NCBI GenBank assembly: GCA_002633005.1
Contig: NMRA01000206.1
Coordinates: 395,250 to 459,249, forward strand
Source: Phoronis australis
Lineage: Eukaryota > Phoronida > Phoronidae
Length of the DNA: 64,000 bases
Direction: 5' to 3'
Below, piece after piece: positions 35,143-48,207 of this stretch; within the stretch, counting starts at the first letter, position 1, and the number at the start of each line of letters is the position of its first letter. The translations under genes and the position numbers were made by a program. The notes under the pieces were generated by a model, which was not told the origin of the DNA, made no database searches, and saw only the letters and a list, made by a program, of their open reading frames with translations.

Positions 35143-37462
35143 TACACATGGGTATGCAAGACATTAGTAAACAAACACAGGGTGGCAGTAATCCAACATT
35201 AACGCTGCCTACATCTCCCACTGTTAACTGCTAGGGTGATGAGGAGGATGGCAGAGATATGTATTGCCACACCACAAACAAATGCAGTAATTATGTACTT
35301 ATGAGGATCACTCAGCACGCCTTCTTACATTTGTGTAAGGCTAAACATCACCCCCAGCCAGAGTGACACATTACACATCAAATATTTTCCAGTGATTACT
35401 TGGAAAGGGATTTCGATGAGGTCATACAGATAAAGCTTAGTTTGAGGCGAAGATAAAATTACACAGCAAAATCTCAAAAACTTTTCATAAAATGATTGTT
35501 AAAATATATATATTTTTGTCATTCTCTAAAGGCTTCAAACATAGTGGTTGTGAGTGCCTAAAATTTCTCGAAACATTATCTGTTAAGATGGTACCGCTCT
35601 CTGAGACGCTGAGGCAATTATTTGGTGCTACGTTATTTTACTGTAAAAAAATAAATTTCACTTGTTAGCCACTTTACCAAAGTAAAATTGTGCTCACATC
35701 ATGTAATATAAACCAGGGTTCCTTCACTTTATCCAACGGCCCTACTCCCGGTAGCTCCGAGACTGTTCACAATTATCACGAGCGTGCAAACCATTGCATT
35801 GGGGCTGTTTGGGGGTGAGTCCTACTGCGGTGTAAGTGAGACACAGTGAGCCTGCATTTTAATAACCAGTTTTCTCTACTGAATAACGGGCATCAAATTG
35901 ACTCTTAAAATGTTAGTATTCTATATATATCCGGCGACTACTGACCTGGCTGCTACTGCAAGCGTTTGACAACATACAATGACAATGTTAAAATAACATA
36001 TTAAGTCAATGTTTAATAATTAGTTTCTAACATTGAAAAGACATGATGAAACAAACAGTAACAATACTGTCGCCAAAGTCCAACAAACAAAATACACAAA
36101 CAATTGTTTCAAAATAACGCTTTATTTTTACACCATACCACTAAACAAACCAACACAGGTACATATTTAACTTTGAAGCACACCTGCCCACAAACGTTAA
36201 ACAAATACATAAACACAGACCTTATAAAAATATCACCAATTTTGGATGCTTCTGGGGGGATGACTGCCGTGTACAGTTGTATGTTCAAAGAATGGCGAAA
36301 ATTCTGAATGGTCTAATCCCAGATTTTTACGACACATAGTTTCAGAAGTACATAATATGAAGGTAGTTGCTATCTTAGCATAGACTGGACAACACATTTG
36401 ATAAATTAGACATCCGTAATTCTAACAGCTATTATGTGCGTAAACAAAAAATGCAAATTATTTGTGATGTTCAAAAACACTTCTGAACAATGTACATGGT
36501 CACTTTTGACATCGTTCCTTTATCACATTATATGGACATTCAATGTGCAGGACGCTCTCCAAAAAGAGAATTTTTATTTAAATGACACAGGAATGCCAGC
36601 ATTAAAATAAAAAATCCAAATTATGCTGAAAATGGCATCAGAAAGATTCATTTGAAAAGGTCAATAATAGATTTCTAGGGTAATAATGGTCAGATATTAC
36701 AAGCTTGCATTTTGTAAACCAGTTTTTTCCACTGAATAACAACTAACAAGCATCAAACAGGTTCTCAAAGTGTGGGCACGTTATATCCCGACTGTTCCCA
36801 GCATTTTGAACGCAGCTGATGGTGGCAAACCTGGGATATCAATTATGGTAGGACAAGGACAGGGCTACTATTTCCCAGGTATAACAGTCTAGGACACATC
36901 ACAACTGGGACAGGGTAATTACTTGAGGATAAAGAGACTCTGCATTAATGAGGACGATTTGGAAATAAGGTAATTTCCCAGTGACAATTGACAGAGTTCA
37001 GTTGATCTGCCACTGGAAACTTGAGAAGGGGTGTGCGACAGAGAAAAGTGGGCCATTAGTCCTGAATGCAGTCGGAGGAGGAGACCAAATTTGGCATCAA
37101 ATCTCCTAAGATGTTGTAATGAGTCTAGACTAAAGCATTACAAGACCACAAACATGTTCAAGTCAAACAGTATGTGTACATAATTGTTCTTAACTGAACT
37201 AAAGATATATGAAGGCAGGTTTATTCTCTTGATATATAGTTGAATATTTCGCTGCAAGCATTTGAAACCATGTTTAGTTAATTACCGTTTTTAAAGGTGA
37301 ATATGTCCAAAATATAGCTTGGATGCGTTTGAAACCAGTTTTATCCCTTTAACATGGCTTTCAGTTGAGTAGAATTTTGGCTTGGATACATCTGAGATTG
37401 GTGGAGATCTAAAAAGTTATGGGTTGGTTTTCAATTCTTAATCTATTACAAACACTAGAACA
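35143..37462. repeat. Duplicated 2.32-kb segment, copy 2 (right of gap)
   Basis: Begins TACACATGGGTATGCAAGAC, corresponding to TGCACATGGGTATGCAAGAC at 32653. It runs to CAAACACTAGAACA, after which unique sequence (TAATCGGCAAAATATCACC) follows. It carries the same MITE copies as copy 1. Confidence 0.95.
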
Positions 37463-37998
37463 TAATCGGCAAAATATCACCGATATTATGCACATCGGCT
37501 AAACACAGCAATCACCATCTCATTCAGCCAAAAACCAGTTTGAATCAATGACCCGGCATTAAGTTCAGTTTTTAGGTATTTCACTATCACCCATCTCCAA
37601 TCTATGTAGTGTTAGCCCTTAGCAACAGGGACTGTCAGTGGTCTGCAACAGATAACGGAATTCTAAAACACACAAATTCATTCATATTTTATTGGTTATT
37701 TTTAAGGAGTTTATCCCTGTTTGCGCCACTACTCGACCTTTTTAAGAGACCTTTCTAAGAGACACTTGACAAGCAGATATTTGATGCCACTGTTATCAGT
37801 GGTGTTCTGAGACTGGGCAAATTTAATGTGCCAAAGATATCACAAGTGACTGTCCAAAATTAACCCATGGCCCTGGTGAACTTGTAAGCATGAGTGGTGA
37901 CTGAGATAATGCAGGAATGATTGGCTGTGTGGATAAAGTGAATTGTACTAATAACTGATGGTAAATAGCTGATGGTCATTCCAGTAAAGTGTAGTCCA

Positions 37999-38207
37999 GG
38001 GGCCCATTCCAAGAACAGACTTAGCTACAACAAATCTTAAATTTCAGTAACTTGCACGATAAAACTTAAATTTGTCTGAAGTGCGATCCAAGAAAGAGAT
38101 CTTACGTTTGACTTAAGTTTTTGACTAACTTACAGCATGTGGAAGTTTCAAAGTTTGGAACTTATTAGTAAAAAATGAACTTAAGTCAGTTTCTTGGAAG
38201 GGGTCCC
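37999..38207. mobile_element. MITE with 17-bp terminal inverted repeats (family C)
   Basis: The left end GGGGCCCATTCCAAGAA pairs with the right end TTCTTGGAAGGGGTCCC (three mismatches). The interior also has inverted matching parts (ACTTAAATTTG / ACTTAAGT...). It is non-coding, 209 bp, in intron 1. No clear target-site duplication was seen. Confidence 0.7.
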
Positions 38208-38968
38208 ACTGCTATTGTGCAATTGGATAGACCTCCCTCAAGCATATCATTGGACACAGTTTAGAACAGAATGGCTTTACATTTTTATAAACACACCATC
38301 TGTAACTTTCGGTTCAGTCCACTTCCAGTAAATAAAAGTGGTGTCAATATGTTCATTGCTCGCATTAAAAACGACGGTGGCGTAGCCTTACATTCTGTAG
38401 GTGGAAGCGAAAGATGCTTATTTGATCATGTGCTTCGCTAGTAATGCATGGCGACATCTTTTGGCAATTATATTTGCCCGACATTGGGGATTTTACATAA
38501 CCCAGGTTCCGAATAAATTAGTGGCCTAGATCCAACATCATTTTTTTTGATATGCGAGTTTCCAAGTTCCTTTGAGCAGCCACCATCATTGACTAGAACA
38601 CATACAAAAGCAATCAAGCTTGAAAATATACCAATATTTAATTGTTAAAAACTGTGAAATTGAAACAAAACCGTTAAAATCTTCCCTAGAATCAGAAAAC
38701 GCTTTCTCACAAAATCTATGCTTAACGTCCCAACAACTCAAAAAATACCCAAGGAGTGGTTATTAGATCACATTTTAATGTGATTATCATGAAATTAACA
38801 CCGCTGTCACATGACCCCGGAGTGTGGCAGCCTCGTGGCTAAATGGGAAGCAATCAGACATCCCATGTACAGGACATTCACTTGGTCATCGGAAATGCAC
38901 CGTTTCCTGAACTGAAACTTTTTGCAAATGGAAGTCTGTTTCAATTTTGGATAGGAGAACTTGTACAA

Positions 38969-39184
38969 CGGTAAAATCTAACTAACTTCAGACAAAAAAA
39001 TTGTACATTTTCATTTTCAAAGGCTTCTGACATCATTGTGAATACCCACAATGCCCCCAGAATCGTTGCAGCTATGGCATAATGGAATTAATTTCGTGTA
39101 ATTGTTATTAATCTCTAAAAAAAATGAGCGTACAAAATTTCACTCGTCTGCTATACTGTGTCCTAAATTGGTGCAATTTGCCAT
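38969..39184. mobile_element. Family B MITE copy (intron 1)
   Basis: The left end is CGGTAAAATCTAACTAACTT. The interior phrase is 'GGCTTCTGACATCATTGTGA'. The right end is CTGTGTCCTAAATTGGTGCA + ATTTGCC. Confidence 0.65.
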
Positions 39185-40189
39185 AAAAGCAATACGGTAG
39201 CTTGTCTGGACTGCCAGCCAAAAGTTTCAGACAGACTAGAATTGAAGACGTGGATGATATAAAAAAATCCATAGAATTAACTAAGCTGTGAACAACTGCC
39301 TAAGAGCGGTACCAAATGTTCAAACCTATGTAATTTAAAAATGAGACTAAACACTCAGCCAATCCCATAATTAAGAAGAAGTATTTTCAAGCACCATTTT
39401 AGACATTATGAGAGATATAAGTTATAGAGACCATAATTGGTTCGATAAAAATGTGAAAATTGAGTGTAAGTAACATGCTTCGTACAGACGCTTGTAACAT
39501 TAAACTCAGGGCTGGTTTGGCATGTCAAAACAATTTTGTTTACCTACGTCATAGAACTTGAACAATCTATCAAGGGTCAAAGTCTTGGACATATGTTCAC
39601 AAGAAGAGTAGATTATGTCAAATCATAACCACACCAAATTTTCAACTGGACACAACCCCATAACACTATTAACCACAACTTCATAAGCCAAACATAAAGT
39701 CCTTGAGACAAAAGTCTATTTTTTCCATTAGAGAGCTGTCATCTACAATGAGCGTCAGGAAAATGACAGACACACGCCCAAAACCCAATTAATTAGAAAA
39801 CCGCTGTGTTTTAAACTGATTTAAATTCAATCATTTTCCACACCCAACATTTAGAACTGGTTATATTACAAAAGGCCAAACACCTAAAAAAGACATTAAA
39901 ATTTACAAAGGTAACACTTTTTGAACAGGGCAATGTCCAAGTTCACAAGAACTGATTTGATTTCGCTCACGAGACAAACATATGTTTTTGTTTGACTTAT
40001 TTCAAGCGCACCAAATTGTATTAGTCAACACAATAGAGAGGACTGGGTTCAAAATTATTCATAACCCTTCAATTTAACCTTGTTGAAATTTGACAAACAC
40101 TAAGTCTGTTAGGCACCAGAACCCAGGTGACAATGATTTCCAAGTAAATCCTACACAAAATCAGTTTGTGTAATAATTACTAAGCAGAC

Positions 40190-40760
40190 CGCTGGGTTTT
40201 GTTTACACAGCTCAATCTCAAGAAGGGGGTACTGGCTCCGTGGGGGGCTACTGCCACACAGGGTGTACACAGCACGTCCGGCCTGCTCAGATGGGGAGAT
40301 TTACCACAACCAGATTCCCCCAAAACAGCACACGGAGGTCTCCCCTTCGTCACTTCGCTGAGCATTACGACCGACGGTGTTCAGTCATTCCCACCATTCT
40401 CAACCATTATCCTGCCGAGAACAGTGAAATCCCTGGGAAAAAGTTCCTTTTCCAATTTAAAACTTCATAGACGGAATCATGGGAGTTACAGAAACAAAAG
40501 GTTGGCAATGCATGAGCTACCTGGAGCTAAAGAACGGCTCTTTCAAGGAGACCCTTTGCAAAAAGACCCCTCTTGTCTATTCTCAAAAAGGGAGGGAATC
40601 TTAATTTTCCAGCATCAAAGAATAGCGGAGTACCCCCCCCCCAACCCGGGTATATCCAAATCCTCTGATAGAGACACCCCTTCAGTGAATTGGAGACAGT
40701 CAACAGACCACATAATCTTACCCAATACCATGATAATCCTAATAATAATATTTTGACAGC
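40190..40760. other. GC-richer island in intron 1 with unexplained ORFs
   Basis: Distinctly richer in G+C than its surroundings, with an open frame of 185 codons on + (40199-40756) and shorter ones on -. I recognise no domain, and codon content looks non-protein-like (low-complexity C-run at 40637). It could be an old repeat, a regulatory island or a non-coding RNA. No function is assigned. Confidence 0.3.
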
Positions 40761-41756
40761 AATCAGTGAGGTAGACAGACAGCTATTAAATACTCCGTTA
40801 AAGGGGAAGGTCACCTCCTAAAGGTCATTTTTTCACCGCCAGATTGGTTTTCCCTTGTGACCGTGAATGAAAGGAAGTTAACAAGAAAGTTAGTAAGGTG
40901 GCTAACACATTCTATAATTATAACTTTGCGGCCATTATCGTTATTACCAGATATTTTTGCAGTTAACCGAGTTGCCCTCCTGACTGGGAAACGCTATTTT
41001 GTCTGATTACTTTTGCCTGGTAACCTCCAATATGTAACATTCCACTTTACTACTTCCTGGGGAAACCACAAGCTTAAATGAAAGGAAATCATACAAGACT
41101 TTTAATAAGTGAACAACTGGTCTAGCAAGTGCAACAAAGGACCAATCTCTTCAGTATGTCTTGTGATATCAATTGATAAATTCTTCACAAAAATATCCTG
41201 TTGATGGCATGTGATTCCTGAATAAAACTGGGTTCATTTGTAAGTCATGCAATGTTATCTTAGAACAAGGCACATTGTATTTAAGAATTTAAAACAAATA
41301 CATGAAAAAGTTTAATTAGGGCCATTTTACAAATTGCCACGAACAGCTTATCAAGAAAATATTTCTTGACAGCTTCTCGTTTGAAATGGTCTTAAACTGG
41401 ATAAAGATTGGAAGGCGGGCAACCATTTAACACGCAAAGTTGGGTCTAAATAAGCTAAATTATATTTCCAAGAACCACTACTAATGCTAATTCCGCCAGT
41501 GTGCAAACATATCAATGAATGATAAACATGGGTTGAACCATAACAGGCAAATTTGTTAGTTATGACACTAGTAAAAACAACAGTTAGTTCATATGATAAC
41601 AGGCTGGGATCATCCAGACAGGAACCACACTAATTAAGCTATCTTAGCAGCTCCAGTCAATGTCTTATTGTTTAGCTGGCAGACACCTCATTGCAAACAA
41701 AGAAACAGTGTTTAATGGCTTCACAGACTTTCACGCCATCAACTGAATAAGTATGT

Positions 41757-41998
41757 TAAATTTCACCAATTCAGGCCAGAATATGGCAAAAATTGAAATC
41801 TTTTTCTCATTTTTTTCTGTAAAAGCCGAGTAGGAACGACCAAGTGAATGCCTTTCTACCGTTATATTCAATTTCTACATCATAGGTACCACCAGGCAAC
41901 AGTTTAAAAAACTGTGGGCACTCCCAACAAAGTTAGAAGACCCTTTAAAATGAAAAAGGGCAATTTAGGCAATTATTTTTGGTCTGAAATTGGTGAGA
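41757..41998. mobile_element. Family B MITE copy, reverse orientation (intron 1)
   Basis: One end is AAATTTCACCAATTCAGGCC + AGAATATGGC. The other end, inverted, is CTGAAATTGGTGAGATCCCA. Confidence 0.6.
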
Positions 41999-43822
41999 TC
42001 CCACCCTAATCCATATTTGTTTAAACAGAAGATCCAGTATACAGTGAAACCAGACCCCAATTTTCCACTCAGAGAATTTATAAAATCACTATTTTCAAAG
42101 CCTTACCACGTTGACTGGCAACCCTAAAAGCTTTACCAAATGCGATTTAATGGCATCTGAACTGCAGTCACACTGGCGACATTGTAAAACTTTCCTACTG
42201 GTTATTCTGGAGAGAAATTTGATAAAATAATAAACGACTATTTGGACACATTTGTCTTAAATTGAAAAAGCCTTAAAATAGTTCCGTATTTGCATATGGC
42301 ACTAATGCAAAAAGTCTGGACACCATAGCCAACATGATGTGAACTACCAACACATTTTTCTAATCAAAGCTTGAGTGAAAAGCAAATCAAAGTTTTACTG
42401 CCGGATACAAGGGATAGCCTCCTATTACCAAAGCACACTCTGGAACGTTAGCGCTGCTTCCAGTGACATTTGGCATCAAGTAAATGTAAACAACAGAAAA
42501 TGAAATAGACCTCAGGTGAAGCCTTCATAAATACGTAACACAAACAAAATGCAATCGAGTCTTCTAGAGCAGACTGTAAAATATAAGCACATGTACTTTT
42601 ATAAGGAATAGTATGTGATTATTGACATTTTCAAAAAACAAACAAAATGTACGCTTTGACAAACAATGGGTGCACGCTTTTAATGGTTTCAAAAAGATCC
42701 GCGTGTGCAGCAATAGTATTTACGCAACGTAGCAGATACAAGTGATCTCATTGTTTAGAAACTTTATTTGAAGATGTAGGCAAGACCAGCGACAAAATGC
42801 AGCACATTCCGTGTTTGTTCGGCAGGATAATTGTTTGGAGTGAAAAGTTCAGTAGTTTTACCCTGCAGCTATGTCCCTGAAGAAATAATGAAGACCTAAA
42901 GTCCTTGACGTTTTGCGTTATCACCTGGGGCAATGGTTGGCAGTGAAGAGTTAAGATATACTTCAAATTTACAATTGTACTAGGTGTCAAACGCAGTGCA
43001 ACTTCAGACTGTCTCTGGCAATAAAGGGACGACAATCTTGTCACAATGCAGTTGGCATCAGCATGACTTAACTTTAATAAAAAAGACAAAGATGTACTTT
43101 GTATTAACCGAATGCATTGGTATTTGATGAATTATTGACTTCTCCGTCATGACTTGGATATCGGACTTCTAAAATACAAATCTCAGGTCAAAAAGTTAAA
43201 AATGTTGTAACCCTGACAGTGACAAAAGAAATGCAAACAGATGGTATTTTGGTTATTTTAATTCATTATACCCAATTTTAAGTTGGAGATATTTCAAAGA
43301 TAAGTTATTGTGAATCCTTTTAGGCTGAGTAGACCAGAATGAATTTCTACCTGACAATCTCACAACACACAATGGCTGTGATGCAATGTTCAGGCCTTCT
43401 GGGACTATAAACCAGACTTTGGACTGCTACTATTATCACAGTTTAGAAAAAGAGTGCAAAAAACATTTCTACAGCTAACTCTTATCTCACTACCATCAGC
43501 TCACTGTGTACAGGCGTGAAATTGCATGTAATCCAGCCCGACAAAGGCTTGCTATTTTCTACAGAGTTTGGACCCCACCCCAGCAGGTGTGATATCCATA
43601 CACTTAAATGCTTTAAGTGGGTCCATATTTTCTATTTCCACATTAAATAGCAGCAAGTAAAGATCACGTTGCCCTGGCTAATTCATGTGCATGCAATTTA
43701 AAAAGACATGCGTCTAGACTAGTTAAAAGCCATCAGGCCCCAGCCAGTCAGGATAAGGCTGATAATCTGATTAATGTTAGGAATATCATGTGACTTCGTC
43801 TACTGATGTCCTCCATCAATTT

Positions 43823-44025
43823 AACCAATGAGACAACAGGACAGGACCCCTAGGTGCTGCCAAATACCCTGGATCACTAATGGGCGTCCAAGGGTCCTGA
43901 GAGCCAGGCACATAAACACAATGTAACCAATGAGAAGGCAAGTTGGCACCCCAGGCAGCCCTAAATTACTAATAGGTGTCTTGCAACCCTCCAGCTAGGC
44001 ACCTCAACACAGAGACAGAGTCACA
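43823..44025. repeat. Degenerate 102-bp tandem duplication (intron 1)
   Basis: AACCAATGAG at 43823 and 43925. Downstream positions also align loosely (ACTAATGGGCGTC / ACTAATAGGTGTC; AGCCAGGCAC / AGCTAGGCAC). Confidence 0.6.
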
Positions 44026-45910
44026 CTGCACACACATTAGTTGGGAGCTGAGGACAATGGATTTTTCTTTTCTTTCATTTTTAATTAAGCAGCGGTGCCA
44101 TACTTTTCAAAATATTGATGAAATTTGTGGACATCGTCTGTAATCTGGATGCCATGGCAGACGAAAGCTGCATCGTAAAAGGGAAATAAATTAGGTGAAA
44201 ATCAGAGTTACCTAAATTTGTTTAACTTTTTCACTGACAAATTCTTTACGATTGCAGAAAATGTATTTAATTTGAATACTAAAGATCTTCCTAAAATCCT
44301 TCCAAAAACCCGGTTCCCACCAACCCACGACTCATCAAAAAATTATTCCAGAACATAATCAACTAGATATGATGAACATCGTTGAATCATTGCTTCTCAA
44401 TATTACATCACACAGATCCACGAATTTAGCTAAATTGCGCAATAACCACAACTGATAAATCATAATGCCATTAATTTTTAACTTTCAGAAGTCTTTTAAG
44501 ATCACAACCAAATGTCAATTCACCGACAGGACTTCACTCCATAAACACTGGCTTTGGTGAACATGTAATTTTGGAAGTTTTTCTTTATAGTATAAATCCA
44601 AATCAAAACTTAATTCATCCGATGTCAATCGCAAGGAAAATATTTAGCCACCACTTTATTCTTCAAGGTTTTCGAGTCTTTTCAACGAGACAAACACCAC
44701 TCATAATCCGTTTATTTTTCAACCCCCTATTCAAGCCAAAGTTTGGACCCCTCCTTCATGCCCACGTCAATACCGCAGAGTTAGGTAAATGGAGGGACCT
44801 GAATACCAACGCTGCTTCAAAAAACAAACATTTATCCACAGGAGTCCCATGCAGAGAAAGGGTCTTGTGTTGACCTAGTGGATTTCTATGCAGTCCCCAA
44901 GTGAATGGCGTTACTGTGCTGCTCATAACAATATTTGGCATTTGAGACCGGACAGTCACACAGTTCCTGATTTCAGGCATAGCTGAGCAAAAAGCAAAAC
45001 ACTAAGTCCCCATACGACGGGTCTTTGTGCAGCAATATCAATTCTAGACGATGGTTTTGTTGACTACTGTCCTGCAAGAAAAATGTTTGCCAAATTTCCA
45101 AAGTCGATTTATTTCCAAAAACAGGAAACCGATGGAAATCAAAAGTTTATACCAACTTTCACAAGAACACACTGTCTTTCTGGAGACCTCAGGCACACCT
45201 GTGACAGATGAATAACAGGTAGTCTCTCTATTGTCAACAGATCCAAGGATGGCTATTGAAGGGGTCTTTTCACAGACCCCAGACTCTCTGATGAGAACAC
45301 TGATAATGTCGGATTATATCACCAGGTCACACCACTTGGAAGGCCAAGCAGAAACCATATATTGAAACTGGGCTCCCACTAGTCCACATCCAAGCCAAAT
45401 ATAGCCCACAGGTATTCAACATTGATTCTTTAACACCCATAGTCATATTTTCACATGCAACTTATGACAGAGATAGCCAGTTATAAACAGCTTCTTTTCA
45501 GTTACAGAGTTTTCAAACCAACAATTTAGGCAGGATTGCATTGTGCATAATTGCATGTAGACAGAAATGCACTTCAAACTAAACCAGATAGGCAAAATGG
45601 CAGTTGGTCACAAAATGAAAGGCCAAATTATGCAACCACATGCAGCAAGACAACTGCAGTTGATTGCATCATTAAATGTCTTGTACCACTGTGACCAGAA
45701 TGCCTTTTCACTTTCTGGCAGTGTTAAGAGTCCATAAAAGTGCCCAGACTGTTCTCCCAATGTCTCTTGCCTACCAAATAACAATACATGGGATGATTAG
45801 ACAACCTGTCAACATTGTAGTTGTGTTGGACAGCAAGGAGTCCAGAAGAGATCCAACAAGGTTCCATGAAGGATTCATTTCTTCTTAGCTGGAGCTACAC
45901 TTTTCAAGAC

Positions 45911-46112
45911 CACGGTAAAAAATTCTCAATTTGGAACAAAAATAATTGTTAAAATTGCGGTATTTCTATTGCTCAGATGCTTACACATTCTATCAAATCC
46001 TCAAAATTTTATCAAATGCTGTTCAGTAACAGCTACGCCATTCAAACCACGCCAGAAGCAAAAAAGTACGTTTTCCCAAAAAAGTTACTTTGGTGTCTCA
46101 AACTAAAAAATT
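45911..46112. mobile_element. Family B MITE, partial copy (intron 1)
   Basis: The left end ACGGTAAAAAATTCTCAATT + TGGAACAAAAATAATTG fits family B. The right end is not clear. Confidence 0.5.
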
Positions 46113-47315
46113 AACAGCTAGTAAAGACATAATATTCCATCAGAACTTGACCCAACCCTGACCAAAGCATGGGGCAGCCAGTGGGTGACAGTGATCTTGT
46201 AACAGTCTCAGCATTCAGCAGTTTAACACTTCATTAACACATGGCTGACCTGATCTCACAAACAGTGAGATTTAGAAAGTGAATGGAAAATATTTCCTTG
46301 TTAAAATGCAGGATTCCCATCAACCACACAGTAATGTCAATTCCTGCTTCCCAACACTCCTGTTTTGTGGAGGAAGAAAGGCAGCCGATTGAAAGGGAGG
46401 GAGGCTAACACACTTCAGAGCCGAGTCAGACAACTGAACAACGGTTTATCACGTTTTACTCAGTTTCTCAAGAAAATTAAGCCTGCATACCGTATAAACT
46501 CTCTCCGCAACAGTAAAACTTTATAGGTGTCTTGATTAGTATCAGAACGACGAACTATTAAATACTGTAAAAAAGTGATTTGTCCAGAAGTAGTGGGGAA
46601 TTGTGGGTCAAATGCCCTACAGACGCGAAGTAAATCAAGGAAAGTATCGCAAAAACAGAGTGGGGGCGCTGTTTTATTCTTGGAAGTGACTATTGTATAC
46701 TTAATGCCGAAATGCTTTGACATTTACTACAAGACGATATTCAGATTTTTTAAACTGAATAGCATAATGCAATTTTGGTTACAAACTTGTTTTCACCAGT
46801 CTTGAATAGAACGAGACATACGTGGTTTGTCAAAATCACTTAAGGGAAGGAAATATCGGAGGGAAGGAAAAACACCAACTGTTGATGAAGAAATGGAAAA
46901 GAAATCATGAGCACGCGTCTTCAGCGGTGACCTCGACGGTGCACAACCAGCTAGTAATTAAAACTGTTTGACAGGCACAACTGTGTAGGGTAGCCTGCCT
47001 AGCAATAGTACATTGGTTAGACAAAAAACCCTGGTGCTATTTAAAGCTGACAAATCACAGTAATTCTTTGCCTATTTAGCACACAATATAAGGCAGACTA
47101 GTGAAATTTTGTTTTTCAAATTAGTCAACAGAAATAAAGATTAAGAAAATTCTAGTTCATTTTTGCTAACTCTGTACTATGTACATGTAAGTCACCAAGC
47201 AACATTTGCTAAATTTTCATACAATTTGCAGTGAATTGGCCTTAGAAAATTGAAAATTTAGACAATTATTTTTGAGAGAAATAAGTGAATAACAGCCGTA
47301 GGTAGGACAAAAATG

Positions 47316-47425
47316 GGCAATGGTCAGATTAAACGTGCCCGAATTTTGAGAACCAGTTTTCTCCACATAGAAACGGGCATCAAACTGGTTCTCAAAATCT
47401 GGGCGCATCCTATTCTACTATTGCC
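47316..47425. mobile_element. Family A foldback MITE, full-length copy (intron 1)
   Basis: Starts GGCAATGGTCAGATTAAACG and ends with the inverted CTACTATTGCC. The inner arms ATTTTGAGAACCAGTTT and AAACTGGTTCTCAAAAT are perfect reverse complements. It is 110 bp, nearly all able to fold on itself. Confidence 0.8.
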
Positions 47426-48060
47426 TAGAAATGATCCCTGGTAAACAGGTTGCATGATACATCCACAAGATGGGAAGAGAGTCTGAAAGGGTGCAAATGT
47501 GTGGAGTGTTGAGATGGGAGACACTGGACACAGTAGACACCTGTTGATGAGTGGCACACTCACTCAAGGCAGGAATTTTCATCAAGTTAACAAAACCAAA
47601 CTCAAACTGACAACTCTCATTTAGCAGTGTCATTCAAGACATTCGAGGATACCAGCTGTTCCTAGAACAGAAAGCTTAAAGATCTCTTCTCACAGCATAG
47701 ACTAACAAAAATTATTTAAGGATCGTCTGGAGAATAGCTCACCAACTTCCAGCAAATTAACGCTAATTAGGTGTTTGAGTCATTTTTCAAAAGGTTTGTA
47801 AGACTGCTTAAGTTTGAAACTCTGCAATTTCTCAACAAAAACTTTCTGATGTTAGCTATAGATCATAATTTAAAAATGGTAAATTTAGTATCTTTTACGG
47901 AAAAATTGAAAAGCTAAAACGTCACTTCTCCAGTCAGACAGTGGCATGCATTGGTGGCCTTTTATCACACAGAAACATTTGAGCAGCGAGCATCGTTATA
48001 GCAATGTTACAGAGACCACGAACCAGTGAAAACTGCAGGTTCTGAAAACATTAGACAGGC

Positions 48061-48207
48061 CAAACTGATTTGATCGTACATTCACACTTCCCAAGATAGA
48101 AATTGGTTTAGGTTGAATTGATTCCAAACCACCTCCACGCCCCGGCTCATACTTCATCGGTGGGAACTAAACTGCTTTCGTTGAAAGCTCTTTACTAAAT
48201 CAGTTTG
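48061..48207. mobile_element. Possible short MITE (intron 1)
   Basis: Perfect 11-bp inverted ends CAAACTGATTT ... AAATCAGTTTG, 147 bp apart, with other related palindromic pieces around it. Only one copy was seen, so it is uncertain. Confidence 0.35.

Noticed and set aside
34950-35221. Frames spanning the N run
   Set aside because: They are translated through unknown bases and are artefacts.
38825-38900. SINE head (GTGGCAGCCTCGTGGCTAAA)
   Set aside because: Only a vague A-box-like part; no B box at the right distance.
40199-40756. 185-codon + frame
   Set aside because: No domain, odd composition and a C homopolymer. Kept only as an unexplained island, not as a gene.
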